Source of the DNA: Mesorhizobium sp. M1C.F.Ca.ET.210.01.1.1
GTDB lineage: Bacteria; Pseudomonadota; Alphaproteobacteria; Rhizobiales; Rhizobiaceae
Direction: 5' to 3'
Assembly: GCF_004791585.1 (NCBI RefSeq)
Contig: NZ_SRUU01000024.1
Coordinates: 38,507-102,506 of the forward strand
DNA length: 64,000 nt
Shown: positions 7,437 to 14,834 of the stretch, piece by piece
Position numbering within the stretch: position 1 is the stretch's first letter
How the letters are laid out: each line of letters opens with the position of its first letter
Position numbers and translations under genes: made by a program
Notes under the pieces: generated by a model
Databases searched by the model: none
Seen by the model: only the letters and a program-made list of their open reading frames with translations
What the model was told of the DNA's origin: nothing

Positions 7437-8141
7437 CTAGAACAAAGAAGCCTGCGCTGGTGGTTCGGCTGGAAATTTGATCTGCGTTGCCGGCTTCTCG
7501 ACGATCACCAGCGCATCGTCCGGCGCCGGCCGCTGCAGCTTCTTCGCCTCTGACCACGGCGCGGTGAGCCACAATTCAGTTTCCTCCGGCGTGGTCAGGA
7601 CCACCGGCATCGCCTTTTCGTGGATCGGCGCGACTAACGCGTTGGGCCTGGTCGTCAGGAAGCCGTAGAGCTCGTGGTCGCCGGGGCCTTCCTTCACCTT
7701 GCGCACGCCGTGCCAGGGCGTCCACAGGCCAGCGAAAAAAAACAGAGGCCGTTCCTCGCTGAGCGCGAACCAGAAGTTCTTCTGGACGCCGGTTTCGGAA
7801 TCCTTGTCGCCCGGTGTCGGCGACGGCTCGGCGAAGCTTGTCACTGGCACCACACAGCGATTCTCGACGCCGAGATAGGGCTGCCAATGGGCATACTGCG
7901 GGTTGCGGACGTTGGTGGTGCCAGAATCGGCGTTGCCGCGCATCCGTTCAGGCGGCGTCGGCATGCCCCATCGCAGATTGGCGAGCTCGCGGCTGCCGTC
8001 GGCAGCATTGCGGACCACCGGGGCAAATTGGTTGGGGTAGATGTCAATCGACGGCTCGAGGTTGCCGGAGATGTCACGCAGCGCCCGCGTCCACTGGCGG
8101 ATTGCCTCCTGGCTGGTCGTGATGTTGTAGAGATTGCACAT
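7437..8141 (-). CDS. SRAP-domain protein (YedK/HMCES-like abasic-site DNA-protein crosslinker)
   Basis: MCNLYN places the catalytic Cys at position 2, exposed after removal of the initiator Met; in this family that Cys forms a thiazolidine crosslink with abasic sites in single-stranded DNA. Other family landmarks follow: NLRWGMP, TTNVRNP, NRCVVPVTSFAEP (active-site Glu region), and PIHEKAMPVVL carrying the catalytic His. At 234 residues it has normal length. It lies third in a six-gene minus-strand cassette behind a GAAC-N7-GAAC LexA-type box, in keeping with the family name, SOS response-associated peptidase. It would protect AP sites at stalled forks or in incoming single-stranded DNA. A decayed paralog lies at 17302. 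Confidence 0.92.
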   Translation of the reverse strand: MCNLYNITTSQEAIRQWTRALRDISGNLEPSIDIYPNQFAPVVRNAADGSRELANLRWGMPTPPERMRGNADSGTTNVRNPQYAHWQPYLGVENRCVVPVTSFAEPSPTPGDKDSETGVQKNFWFALSEERPLFFFAGLWTPWHGVRKVKEGPGDHELYGFLTTRPNALVAPIHEKAMPVVLTTPEETELWLTAPWSEAKKLQRPAPDDALVIVEKPATQIKFPAEPPAQASLF

Positions 8142-8143
8142 AC

Positions 8144-8524
8144 TTAGCTCCGCAGGGCTTCGGGCGTGCTGAGCGGCCCCATTTCCAGAATTCGCTCATG
8201 GGCGCCCTGGCGGCGCCAGACACCGCGAGCGCGCCCATTCTCCCTGTCTCGCTTCGGATCGAACACGATGCCGCCGAAGTGGTCAAGGAACGACGACGCG
8301 GCCTCGCGATCGGTGAAGCAGTGCAGCCGCCATTGCTCCTGCTTGCCGTCGTTCCAAACCGCGATCACCGCCCTGGTCCTGTATGTCAGGCCGCGCTCCT
8401 CAAGAAAGCGCCTGATCAGCGTGAAGTTGCGGTCCGTGCAAAGATCGTCGGGCAGCGCGACCTGGTGCGGCATCTCGCGGTCGATGACCGAAGGCGTTGG
8501 TATTCCCCGGCTGCGCCTGACCAT
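8144..8524 (-). CDS. Hypothetical protein of the SRAP cassette, 126 aa
   Basis: Starts at the ATG at 8524, sharing one base with the upstream stop (TGATG), and ends two bases before the SRAP gene. The sequence includes NFTLIRRFLEERGLTYRTRA and WRLHCFTDREAASSFLDHFG, an alpha/beta pattern, with an Arg-rich C-terminus (RENGRARGVWRRQG) that could contact nucleic acid. No known domain recognised. Tight coupling to the SRAP gene suggests a related role, but this is inference. Confidence 0.65.
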   Translation of the reverse strand: MVRRSRGIPTPSVIDREMPHQVALPDDLCTDRNFTLIRRFLEERGLTYRTRAVIAVWNDGKQEQWRLHCFTDREAASSFLDHFGGIVFDPKRDRENGRARGVWRRQGAHERILEMGPLSTPEALRS

Positions 8525-8802
8525 CAGTGCCGTGCACCAGTCCCCTTGCTTTCCTTGAGATAGATATCGGTCTGTTCGCGCATAGCGTCCGAAAGTGACA
8601 GCGCCAGTTCCAAGTTTTCCGGGTAAACTGCCAAGATCCATGTGGCCGTCAATTCAGCAATGGCCTGCTTCTGATTGACGTCAGAGAGGTCGCGCATTTG
8701 CTTTGCCATTTTGCTGACGGCCCGGTGAATTGCGGGCCGCTCGCGCTTGACCGTGGCGTATATCTCGGGCTGTTCGGACTCGGTGACGATGATCGATTTC
8801 AT
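8524..8802 (-). CDS. Hypothetical protein, first gene of the SRAP cassette, 92 aa
   Basis: The ATG at 8802 follows AGGAGA at good spacing, and the LexA-type box at 8828-8842 lies 26 bases upstream. The protein is soluble and largely helical (RPAIHRAVSKMAKQMRDLSD, NQKQAIAELTATWILAVYPE). An earlier in-frame ATG at 8886 would place the box inside the gene and is rejected. No family recognised. Being first behind the box, it would be the most directly SOS-controlled gene. Confidence 0.65.
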   Translation of the reverse strand: MKSIIVTESEQPEIYATVKRERPAIHRAVSKMAKQMRDLSDVNQKQAIAELTATWILAVYPENLELALSLSDAMREQTDIYLKESKGTGARH

Positions 8803-8827
8803 GGTTTGTCTCCTAGTTGCCGACAGT

Positions 8828-8842
8828 GAACAAAATGAGAAC
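8828..8842 (-). promoter_or_regulatory. LexA (SOS) box, alphaproteobacterial GAAC-N7-GAAC type
   Basis: GAAC at 8828-8831 and GAAC at 8839-8842 are separated by exactly seven bases (on the minus strand GTTC-N7-GTTC), the direct-repeat operator described for LexA of Alphaproteobacteria. It lies 26 bases before the first gene of the SRAP cassette. A separate palindrome, GAGGAA-TATG-TTCCTC, at 8869-8884 lies nearer the divergent gene at 8895 and may serve that one. Confidence 0.7.
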
Positions 8843-8894
8843 ACTGGAGTCAATCCCCCTTGACCAGTGAGGAATATGTTCCTCATTTCAGCGT

Positions 8895-9212
8895 ATGCCC
8901 GAGCAACCCGAAAAGTGGCCGAGAGGCGCGGCCTGGACCCTGACGCATGCGCATGATGCCGGGCAGGTGGCGGGCATCCGCTGCGCCCGCTGCAACGTCA
9001 CGCGCTACTACAAACCGCTCGAGCTGCGGGAGGTGATCGGCAACGTCACGATCGACGAGGTACGGGACAAGGTCCGCTGCCAGCAATGCAAGAGCCGGGA
9101 GTGGATGAGCGCGCAGCTATTTCACCCGACAGGAGAGCAGGCGCACGACATCCGCTTTCGGCGCTTAGTGGAGATTCGATGGGAGAAGCGGGTAGTCTGG
9201 CGCGATGAGTAG
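8895..9212 (+). CDS. Zinc-ribbon-like hypothetical protein, 105 aa
   Basis: Two Cys pairs, GIRCARCNVTRYY and VRCQQCKSREW, separated by about 35 residues form a plausible zinc ribbon. Flanking segments are charged and without membrane helices. It is divergent from the SRAP cassette; the intervening 92 bases hold both the LexA-type box and a palindrome, so shared SOS control is possible. It has no useful ribosome binding site beyond a weak TTCAGC region. Function unknown; nucleic-acid binding is a guess from the ribbon. Confidence 0.65.
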   Translation: MPEQPEKWPRGAAWTLTHAHDAGQVAGIRCARCNVTRYYKPLELREVIGNVTIDEVRDKVRCQQCKSREWMSAQLFHPTGEQAHDIRFRRLVEIRWEKRVVWRDE

Positions 9213-9246
9213 TGGGCCAACCATCACCGACGCCCGGGTCGAGTTC

Positions 9247-9537
9247 CTATTCGTCGCTGTCTTCGCTGTCGTTTTCGTCGTCGGATTGGCCGTTCCGACT
9301 TGCATCATCCGCTTGCTCTTCAACGTACGCTTGGCAGCCTTCGTTGAAAGATCGGCTATCGCCATCGCAATCCCGCTCGTCGGTAATGTCGTTCCTTGCC
9401 GCCCAATCGTACCCGGCCTCGTGGCCCGAGCAGTCATCGGTGCAGTCGTAGCCGTGGAAAGTCTCTTGCGCGTTTGCCGGGGCGGCAACAAAGCCGGCCA
9501 ATGCAAGGGCACCGGCCGCGACAAGAATTCGGATCAT
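9247..9537 (-). CDS. Small secreted Cys-rich acidic protein
   Basis: A clear Sec signal peptide (MIRILVAAGALALAGFVAAP, cleavage probably after ANA) is followed by a mature region with four cysteines (YDCTDDCSGHEAGYDW, RDCDGDSRSFNEGC) and a strongly acidic tail (DDENDSEDSDE). AGGAGT lies about 10 bases before the start. The periplasmic cysteines probably form disulfides. Similar small proteins are widespread and uncharacterised in rhizobia. The 594 bases between this gene and 10135 hold no convincing gene. Confidence 0.75.
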   Translation of the reverse strand: MIRILVAAGALALAGFVAAPANAQETFHGYDCTDDCSGHEAGYDWAARNDITDERDCDGDSRSFNEGCQAYVEEQADDASRNGQSDDENDSEDSDE

Positions 9538-9540
9538 CAC

Positions 9541-10134
9541 AAAACACTCCTATCGGCGCCCAGGCGGTCGGATATTCTGTGACCTTGTCGAAGACGAGGC
9601 TGGTTGGCCGACCCTCAGTCCCAATCCTGATCAGGTGTAGCGGGACGGCGATTCCAGCTTCTAAGTTTCAATTCGTCGATGCAGACTGGGCCGGATGCGA
9701 AGCGGCCGCCCATTTCAAGTGCTGCCGCCCCGTCCTGGAGTTTTCGCAACGTCTGACGGGAAGACACCAGGCGGCATCATCGCCGGTGCGCTTATGGGCT
9801 TGCAGTTCTTTCGAGTGCTGCGCCCCTACGCTTGCTGAGGGACAGGCGTGATGACCGGCGCCATTGTGGAGGACCATACGCTTGTCGTCGCTTATGTAAC
9901 TATGTAACTGACATGAATTTGCGCCCGATACCGACTTTCCCGCTGCGCGCCATTTGACGACGCTTGATGCAATTCCTAGCCACGGTTCGCTCGGTCATAT
10001 TGAGACCACAGATCACCGGGAGCAGCACGTTGTGTAGCAATGGCCTCGTTCAGGTAATGTCTTCACGCTGTTGCGGTGCGCCGAAAACCGGCTAAGAGGT
10101 TTCATCTATTGCTGCTGCGAAATGGAGTTACTGC
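9541..10134. other. Gene-free interval upstream of the MucR gene
   Basis: No open frame here has convincing composition, ribosome binding site or family resemblance. The last 100 bases must hold the promoter of the MucR-type gene at 10135; GGAG sits nine bases before its start codon. I see no strong hairpins or repeats. Confidence 0.4.
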
Positions 10135-10587
10135 ATGCCGGAAGAGATTGAGAACGGCCGAAGCCAGTTGATCGAGCTCACCGCGGACATTGTGTCTGCC
10201 TACGTCAGCAAAAACCCAGTGCCGGTTGCGTCTCTTCCAGAGTTGATCGAAAGCGTGAATTCGTCGCTGTCGAAAATCGGACGACCGGCCGAGCCCGAGC
10301 AGCCAACCCAGGCGCCCGCGGTCAATCCGAAGCGGTCGGTGTTCCCCGACTACATCATCTGCCTCGAGGACGGGAAGCAGTTCAAATCGCTGAAGCGCCA
10401 TCTTGGCGTGCACTACGGCATGACGCCCAACGAGTACCGCGAGAAATGGGGATTGAAGCCGGACTATCCGATGGTGGCGCCGAACTACGCGGCCCAACGT
10501 TCGGCGCTGGCGAAGTCGAGTGGGCTCGGCCGGAAGCCAGCGGCAAAGCCGTCGAAAAGCACGGGCAAAAAGCGTTCTCTGCGGTGA
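10135..10587 (+). CDS. MucR/Ros-family transcriptional regulator
   Basis: A 150-residue protein with the N-terminal helical region of the family (LIELTADIVSAYVSKNPV, LPELIESVNSSLSKIG) and the C-terminal zinc-finger region (DYIICLEDGKQFKSLKRHLG, VHYGMTPNEYREKWGL, DYPMVAPNYAAQRSALAKS). The canonical first-Cys motif of MucR (CLEDGK) has a single Cys here, as in many rhizobial members. These are H-NS-like silencers of AT-rich targets that control exopolysaccharide, motility and symbiosis genes. The tail after SGLGRKP is Lys/Ser-rich. An extra copy on a mobile region could silence conjugation or island genes. Confidence 0.9.
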   Translation: MPEEIENGRSQLIELTADIVSAYVSKNPVPVASLPELIESVNSSLSKIGRPAEPEQPTQAPAVNPKRSVFPDYIICLEDGKQFKSLKRHLGVHYGMTPNEYREKWGLKPDYPMVAPNYAAQRSALAKSSGLGRKPAAKPSKSTGKKRSLR

Positions 10588-11648
10588 TCACGGACCCTTT
10601 CCCGTTTTGCACGAGCAACGACGCAAGGCCGCAGTGACAGATGAGGGCGAGTTGTGGTGCGGTGCGACTGCGGCGGTATCCACATCGCGTCGATTTCATT
10701 ATCTGAATTGTCGCTAAAGTGCTGATGTTCACGACAGGCTCGCTGCCGCCGCCCTGTGTCCCCCGTACGGCTTGCTGCGGGCTGTCGACAAGAGGGCCAG
10801 CTGTCCTTGGCCGATGGCTGACCCTCTTCCTTTTTGCCACGATGCCGCTATCCTGAATCGTAGCTCGCAGTCGGTGTCCCAAGGCGCTGCGGACTTCCCG
10901 AGGGCTGGGCTGCCGGCTAGACGGTCCGGCCCTGTTTTAGCCTTGTCCATGATCGCACCGCAGCACCGATTTTGTTACCTAAGCGAGTGCTAACGTGGTA
11001 TCCTTTATAAACAACGCCGAGTGTCCCTCCTCGAAAGCCTCTGGCCGTTGCGAGTAGAAAAAGGACCGGTCGCGCATGCCTCGCGGCTGGTCTTTTTCGT
11101 CGGATTATTGGCCTTTGGGACATGAATGTTCCAGATGACAATAGGCCCACTGGGCCCGCAAAAGAAATGGTACGATAGCCGACGGTATCGGCCAAAGAGA
11201 CCATCGCCGTCATTTGCAAGCGTAGTTTGTCGAACTCATCATGTTGGAGGTGATCTCGTTTGACGCAACGTTCGCCTCGCCGTCGCGCTACCGGCGGCGG
11301 GCGGGTCGGCGCGGCAAACCTTCGCCTATCGGTTTCGTCCGGTCTTCGCGCAGGCCGGCCATCAAAGACACGACGGCGGCTAATATGTCGTCGCCGGTCA
11401 GCCCTGAGTAATACATGGTCCACCGACGGTACCGATGCCTGATCCTCTAGGAGAGCGCTAAAGTTCCCAATTGGGGCTTGGTAGTCGGCGCTAATCCCAA
11501 TGGCGAAAGCCTCACGCTTGGTACCCGCGAGAAGAGTCCAACTTTGCTCGCGCTACGGCACGAGTTGACCCGGTTGAGAAGCTCACGGCCCGCTGACAGA
11601 CGGCCAACCTGTGCCTACCCGTTGTGCCGCGAGAGGCTTACCGCCCTC
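10588..11648. other. Gene-poor interval containing a dispersed hairpin element
   Basis: About 1.06 kb without a confident gene. The only structured element is the repeat at 11016-11100. A minus-strand frame around 11100-11260 reads FDKLRLQMTAMVSLADTVGY, which is protein-like but without a convincing start, so it may be a small decayed gene. The 17-base string TTTGCAAGCGTAGTTTG in it recurs near 26396. Confidence 0.4.
11016..11100 (+). ncRNA. Candidate small RNA or dispersed hairpin element, copy 1
   Basis: This segment matches 20628-20713 in reverse orientation over about 85 bases. Shared parts are CGAGTGTCCC, AAAGCCTC and the GTCGCGCATGCCTCGCG core. It ends in a terminator-like hairpin (AAAAAGGACC paired with GGTCTTTTT and a T run). 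A short TATCCTTTATAAAC stretch lies just upstream. Two copies sharing sequence and ending in an intrinsic terminator could be paralogous small RNAs; a mobile palindromic repeat is the alternative. Confidence 0.45.
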
Positions 11649-12956
11649 TCAGACGAACCACTGCACGCCGAGACCCAAAGCGGCGAGCGCCATCGCAGCG
11701 GTCGAAATCCAGCCCAGCAGACGCAGCCAACCCTGCACCGGAAATTTCCCCATGATGTCCTTGCGGCCGGCCATCAGCATCATGACGACCATGACCGGGA
11801 CCGCGCAGATCCCGTTGATGACCGCACTCCAATAGAGCGCCTTGATGGGGTCGATGGGCGTGAACATGATACCGGTGCCGAGCGCCGCGGCCGCAACCAG
11901 TGTTGCATAGAACGCCACCACTTCTTTGGGCTCCCGCTCCAACCCGACCGGCCAGTGCATCGCTTCACCGACAGCAAAGGCGGCGGAACCTGCAAGCACC
12001 GGCACCGCGAGCAGCCCGGTCCCGATGCCGGCAGAAAAGACAACGAAGGCGAACTTGCCGGCCACTGGCTCCAGCGCTTTCGCGGCGTCGGTGGATGACG
12101 AGATATCGGTCACACCCGCCTTGTGAAGGGTCGCAGCGGTGGTGAAGATGATGGCGACGGCGATCAGGTTGGACAGCGCCATTCCGACCAGCGTGTCTGC
12201 GCGAATGCGCTGGAAGGCTCTCGACGCCTGCCAGGGCGCCCATTTCAACGGCTTTGCGGACCGGTCAAGTTTCTCCTCCTCGACTTCCTGCGAGGCCTGC
12301 CAGAAGAACAGGTAGGGCGAGATCGTCGTGCCGAAGATGGCCAGCAGCGTAGTGAAGAACGCGCCGCTCCACTCGACATGCGGGATGAGCAGCCCTTTTA
12401 TGCCATCAGCCCAGGGCACCCGTGCCGCGAACATCGCGGCGACATAGGCGAACAGGCTGAGAGTAGTCCATTTGAGGATCGTGACATACCGGCTGTAGTG
12501 GATGAATACGATGGCCGCCACGCAGATCAGGGCAAACACAACGACATAAAGCGACCTCGGACCGCCGACGAGCAGTTTCAAGGCATCGGCCATCGCGCTC
12601 AAATCGGCGCCGATATTTATAACGTTGGCGGCAAAAAGCAGAACGACGATGAAGTAGAGCAGAGAGGCTGGATAGTAGCGTGCCAGATTGCCCGAGATTC
12701 CCTTTCCTGTTGTGCGTCCGATCCGGGCAGAGATCTCCTGGATCGCCGCCATCATCGGGAAGGTCAAAAGCATGGTCCAGCCGATGTTGAAGCCGAGCTG
12801 CGCACCGGCCTGGCTATAGGTGACTATGCCAGAGGGATCGTCATCCGAGGCGCCGGTGATGAATCCGGGACCGATGGTTCACAGGAAGCGCTGGAACGGT
12901 CCTTTCGTGCGAGTGTTGCTTTGCGCCCGCGAAACCTCCGAACCTACATCGGCCAC
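11649..12956 (-). pseudogene. NRAMP-family divalent metal transporter interrupted by one stop codon
   Basis: From a GTG at 12956 the frame would encode 435 residues, normal for NRAMP proteins, but codon 26 (12879-12881) is TGA. Downstream the family reads cleanly: GPGFITGASDDDPSGIVTY (TM1), FPMMAAIQEISARIG, FGTTISPYLFFWQASQEVEE (TM6 region). Relatives usually have Arg or Lys at the stop position (FLxTIGPG), so one C-to-T change of CGA would explain it. Restarting at the ATG at 12773 would lose the TM1 metal-binding motif. TM1 reads DPSG rather than DPGN and TM6 lacks MPH, so the metal cannot be inferred. The gene follows a small membrane protein with four bases between. Confidence 0.8.
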
Positions 12957-12960
12957 GACC

Positions 12961-13137
12961 CTATCGCCTCCACAAAGACGTCGCGGTGAGCGCACCCGCG
13001 ACCATCGAAATAGTCGGGCCGAGCAAGATCAGGAGAAGCTCATTCCCGTAAATTCTTTCGAGCCCCAGATCGATGACGGTCTCGGACAAGCTCACGATGA
13101 GGATTGCTGGAACCAATGAGGCACGGCTGCGCTGCAT
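12961..13137 (-). CDS. Small membrane protein preceding the NRAMP gene, 58 aa
   Basis: Starts MQRSRASLVPAILIVSLSET at 13137 and contains two hydrophobic segments (LVPAILIVSLSETVIDLG; ELLLILLGPTISMVAGALTA), so a two-helix inner membrane protein is likely. Its stop lies four bases before the NRAMP GTG, implying a bicistronic transcript. A longer frame from 13230 exists but its first 30 residues look non-coding. A 12-base palindrome, CGGGAATTCCCG, sits at 13183-13194 in the divergent promoter region shared with the Crp/Fnr gene. No function known. Confidence 0.55.
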   Translation of the reverse strand: MQRSRASLVPAILIVSLSETVIDLGLERIYGNELLLILLGPTISMVAGALTATSLWRR

Positions 13138-13404
13138 CGCAAACCCCCGCCAACGCAAGGAAATAACAACGAAATAACGAAGACGGGAATTCCCGGTTCC
13201 CTTAGCGTGATGATCCGGAAAGGGCGCCATTATATCGGGGCGGCGAGAGCTGCTTTCGAAACACGAGAGCTTCAGACGGAGCGCTGGTTCATCGCGAAAT
13301 GCGCCCCTGGGTGTCAGCGGAGCCGTTTAGTTCCGCAACCGGATGCAGATGCGCTAAAGAACTTCGGCGTAGCATCGGATTGTTTCGGTGATTGTGAGGA
13401 TTCC

Positions 13405-14016
13405 TTGAAACCGTCGACCGCCGCCCCGGCAGAGTGGCTGCCGCCGAACATTGAGGCCCGGCAACACTCCCTGGCGCGTGGCGAAATCCTATTCCGAAAG
13501 GACGACCCAACGGCCGGACTCTATCAGGTCAAGCAAGGCCAGGTGCGGCTCTCGCGAGTCGATCACACGGGCCGCGAAGTGGTTCTGCATGCTGCCTGCG
13601 CAGGCGGGCTCATTGCCGAAGCCTCGCTTTTTGCGCAGGTCTACCAGTGCGATGCCGTCGCGATGACGGACGCAACGGTGCGTCTCTATCCCAAGGACGC
13701 CCTGCTCGCGGAGCTCCGGCAAAACCCCGAGGCACTCGCAGGATTTGCGGCAGGGCTTGCGCATGAACTGATGGCGCTGAGAGCGCGTCTCGAGTTGCGC
13801 AACATCCGTTCCGCGCGCGAGCGCGTGGAGACCTACCTGGCACTGAATACCGGGGCAGACGGGCGCACCATTGCACTGCGGGGGACGGCGAAGGCCCTCG
13901 CCGCCGAGCTCGGCCTCACCCACGAAGCTCTCTATCGAACGCTCAGCACGCTTCAGGCTGAAGGGATTATTGCCCGCACGAAGGACGCGATCATCCTAAA
14001 GATGCCAAGCGTATGA
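13405..14016 (+). CDS. Crp/Fnr-family transcriptional regulator
   Basis: An N-terminal cyclic-nucleotide-binding-type beta barrel (LARGEILFRKDDPTAGLYQV, KQGQVRLSRVDHTGREVVLH) is followed by a dimerisation helix and a winged helix-turn-helix (TAKALAAELGLTHEALYRTL, STLQAEGIIARTKDAIIL). I place the start at the TTG at 13405 (LKPSTAAPAEWLPP), preceded by GTGAGGA, which gives 203 residues, close to family size. An ATG at 13207 in the same frame would add 66 atypical residues. The sensor domain lacks an Fnr-type N-terminal Cys cluster, so oxygen sensing through iron-sulfur is not indicated. It is divergent from the NRAMP unit and upstream of the Met/His-rich gene, its most likely targets. Confidence 0.85.
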   Translation: MKPSTAAPAEWLPPNIEARQHSLARGEILFRKDDPTAGLYQVKQGQVRLSRVDHTGREVVLHAACAGGLIAEASLFAQVYQCDAVAMTDATVRLYPKDALLAELRQNPEALAGFAAGLAHELMALRARLELRNIRSARERVETYLALNTGADGRTIALRGTAKALAAELGLTHEALYRTLSTLQAEGIIARTKDAIILKMPSV

Positions 14017-14082
14017 TCTTGATCATATGCCCCCGCCGACCATTCCGGATAATGTGTCGTCATTGCTCCACGGGAGGTTTCA

Positions 14083-14781
14083 ATGACATCGTCAACCCGC
14101 AAGCTTGTCATCATCACGGCAACCGCCGCCGTCACGGCTTTGGCCAGCATGGCCTTCGTTCACCCCATCACCAAGGCATTTTCTCAGCAGATGCCCATGA
14201 TGAATGACAGCATGTCGGGTGATCAGCAGATGCCCAGCATGATGCATATGCACGGTATGATGCAGCACATGATGCGCGGCCAAGCGGGAATGCAGATGCA
14301 CGGCCAAGGTACGATGGAGATGGGCCTGAACGCGCCGACCCGGCCAGGCCAGGATGCCTTCGGCGCGATCCAGGAAATCGTCCGTATCCTGGAGGCCGAT
14401 CCCGCGACCGACTGGTCGAATGTCAATCTCGAAGCGCTGCGCCAGCACCTGATCGACATGAACGAGGTGACGCTCAAGGCGAACGCGGCGGCGACTCAAG
14501 TCGACGGCGGCCTGGAAATCGCCGTCACCGGCGAGGGCCGCACCCTTGTCGCCATCCAGCGGATGATCCCCGACCATGCCCAGGAACTCAATCAGATGAA
14601 CGGCTGGCATGCCAAGATCGAGACGCTTCCCGACGGCGTGCGCCTGACCGTCACGTCGAACGACCCCAAGGAAGTCGCTCACATCCGCGGGCTCGGCTTC
14701 ATCGGACTGCTAGTGAGCGGCTCGCATCACCAGCCGCACCACCTTGCGATGGCGAAGAACGAGATGGTGCACCAGCACTGA
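14083..14781 (+). CDS. Secreted Met/His-rich protein, probable metal binding
   Basis: A signal peptide (MTSSTRKLVIITATAAVTAL) precedes a segment packed with Met and His (MPSMMHMHGMMQHMMRGQ, MQMHGQGTMEMG), the composition seen in periplasmic copper-binding proteins. Residues about 90-210 form a soluble domain (GAIQEIVRILEADPATDWSN, DMNEVTLKANAAATQVDGGL), and the end carries more His (GSHHQPHHLAMAKNEMVHQH). Copper or other soft-metal sequestration is inferred from composition only. GGGAGG lies well placed before the ATG. Its neighbours, a Crp/Fnr regulator and an NRAMP-type transporter, support a metal or respiration theme. Confidence 0.75.
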   Translation: MTSSTRKLVIITATAAVTALASMAFVHPITKAFSQQMPMMNDSMSGDQQMPSMMHMHGMMQHMMRGQAGMQMHGQGTMEMGLNAPTRPGQDAFGAIQEIVRILEADPATDWSNVNLEALRQHLIDMNEVTLKANAAATQVDGGLEIAVTGEGRTLVAIQRMIPDHAQELNQMNGWHAKIETLPDGVRLTVTSNDPKEVAHIRGLGFIGLLVSGSHHQPHHLAMAKNEMVHQH

Positions 14782-14808
14782 GGGTCGGAACGCCGCTCGT
14801 TTGATTCC

Positions 14809-14834
14809 GATCATATCGACGCGGTCATATGATC
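14809..14834. promoter_or_regulatory. GATCATAT-N10-ATATGATC inverted repeat
   Basis: Perfect 8-bp arms at 14809-14816 and 14827-14834 sit between the converging Met/His-rich and DUF3618 genes. GATCATAT also occurs at 14021-14028, upstream of the Met/His-rich gene, where ATGATC-TT-GATCAT (14013-14026) is itself an inverted repeat. The string TTGATTCCGATCAT at 14801-14814 differs by one base from an FNR/FixK-type box (TTGAT-N4-ATCAA). The gene is thus flanked by related motifs. There is no T run, so this is not a typical terminator. Confidence 0.35.

Noticed and set aside
8869..8884. GAGGAA-TATG-TTCCTC palindrome as a second LexA box
   Set aside because: It lacks the GAAC-N7-GAAC spacing; it may serve another regulator.
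12123..12989. A 288-residue plus-strand frame opposite the NRAMP gene
   Set aside because: Membrane-protein motifs are all on the minus strand; the plus frame is hydrophilic with repetitive charge typical of antisense of hydrophobic codons.
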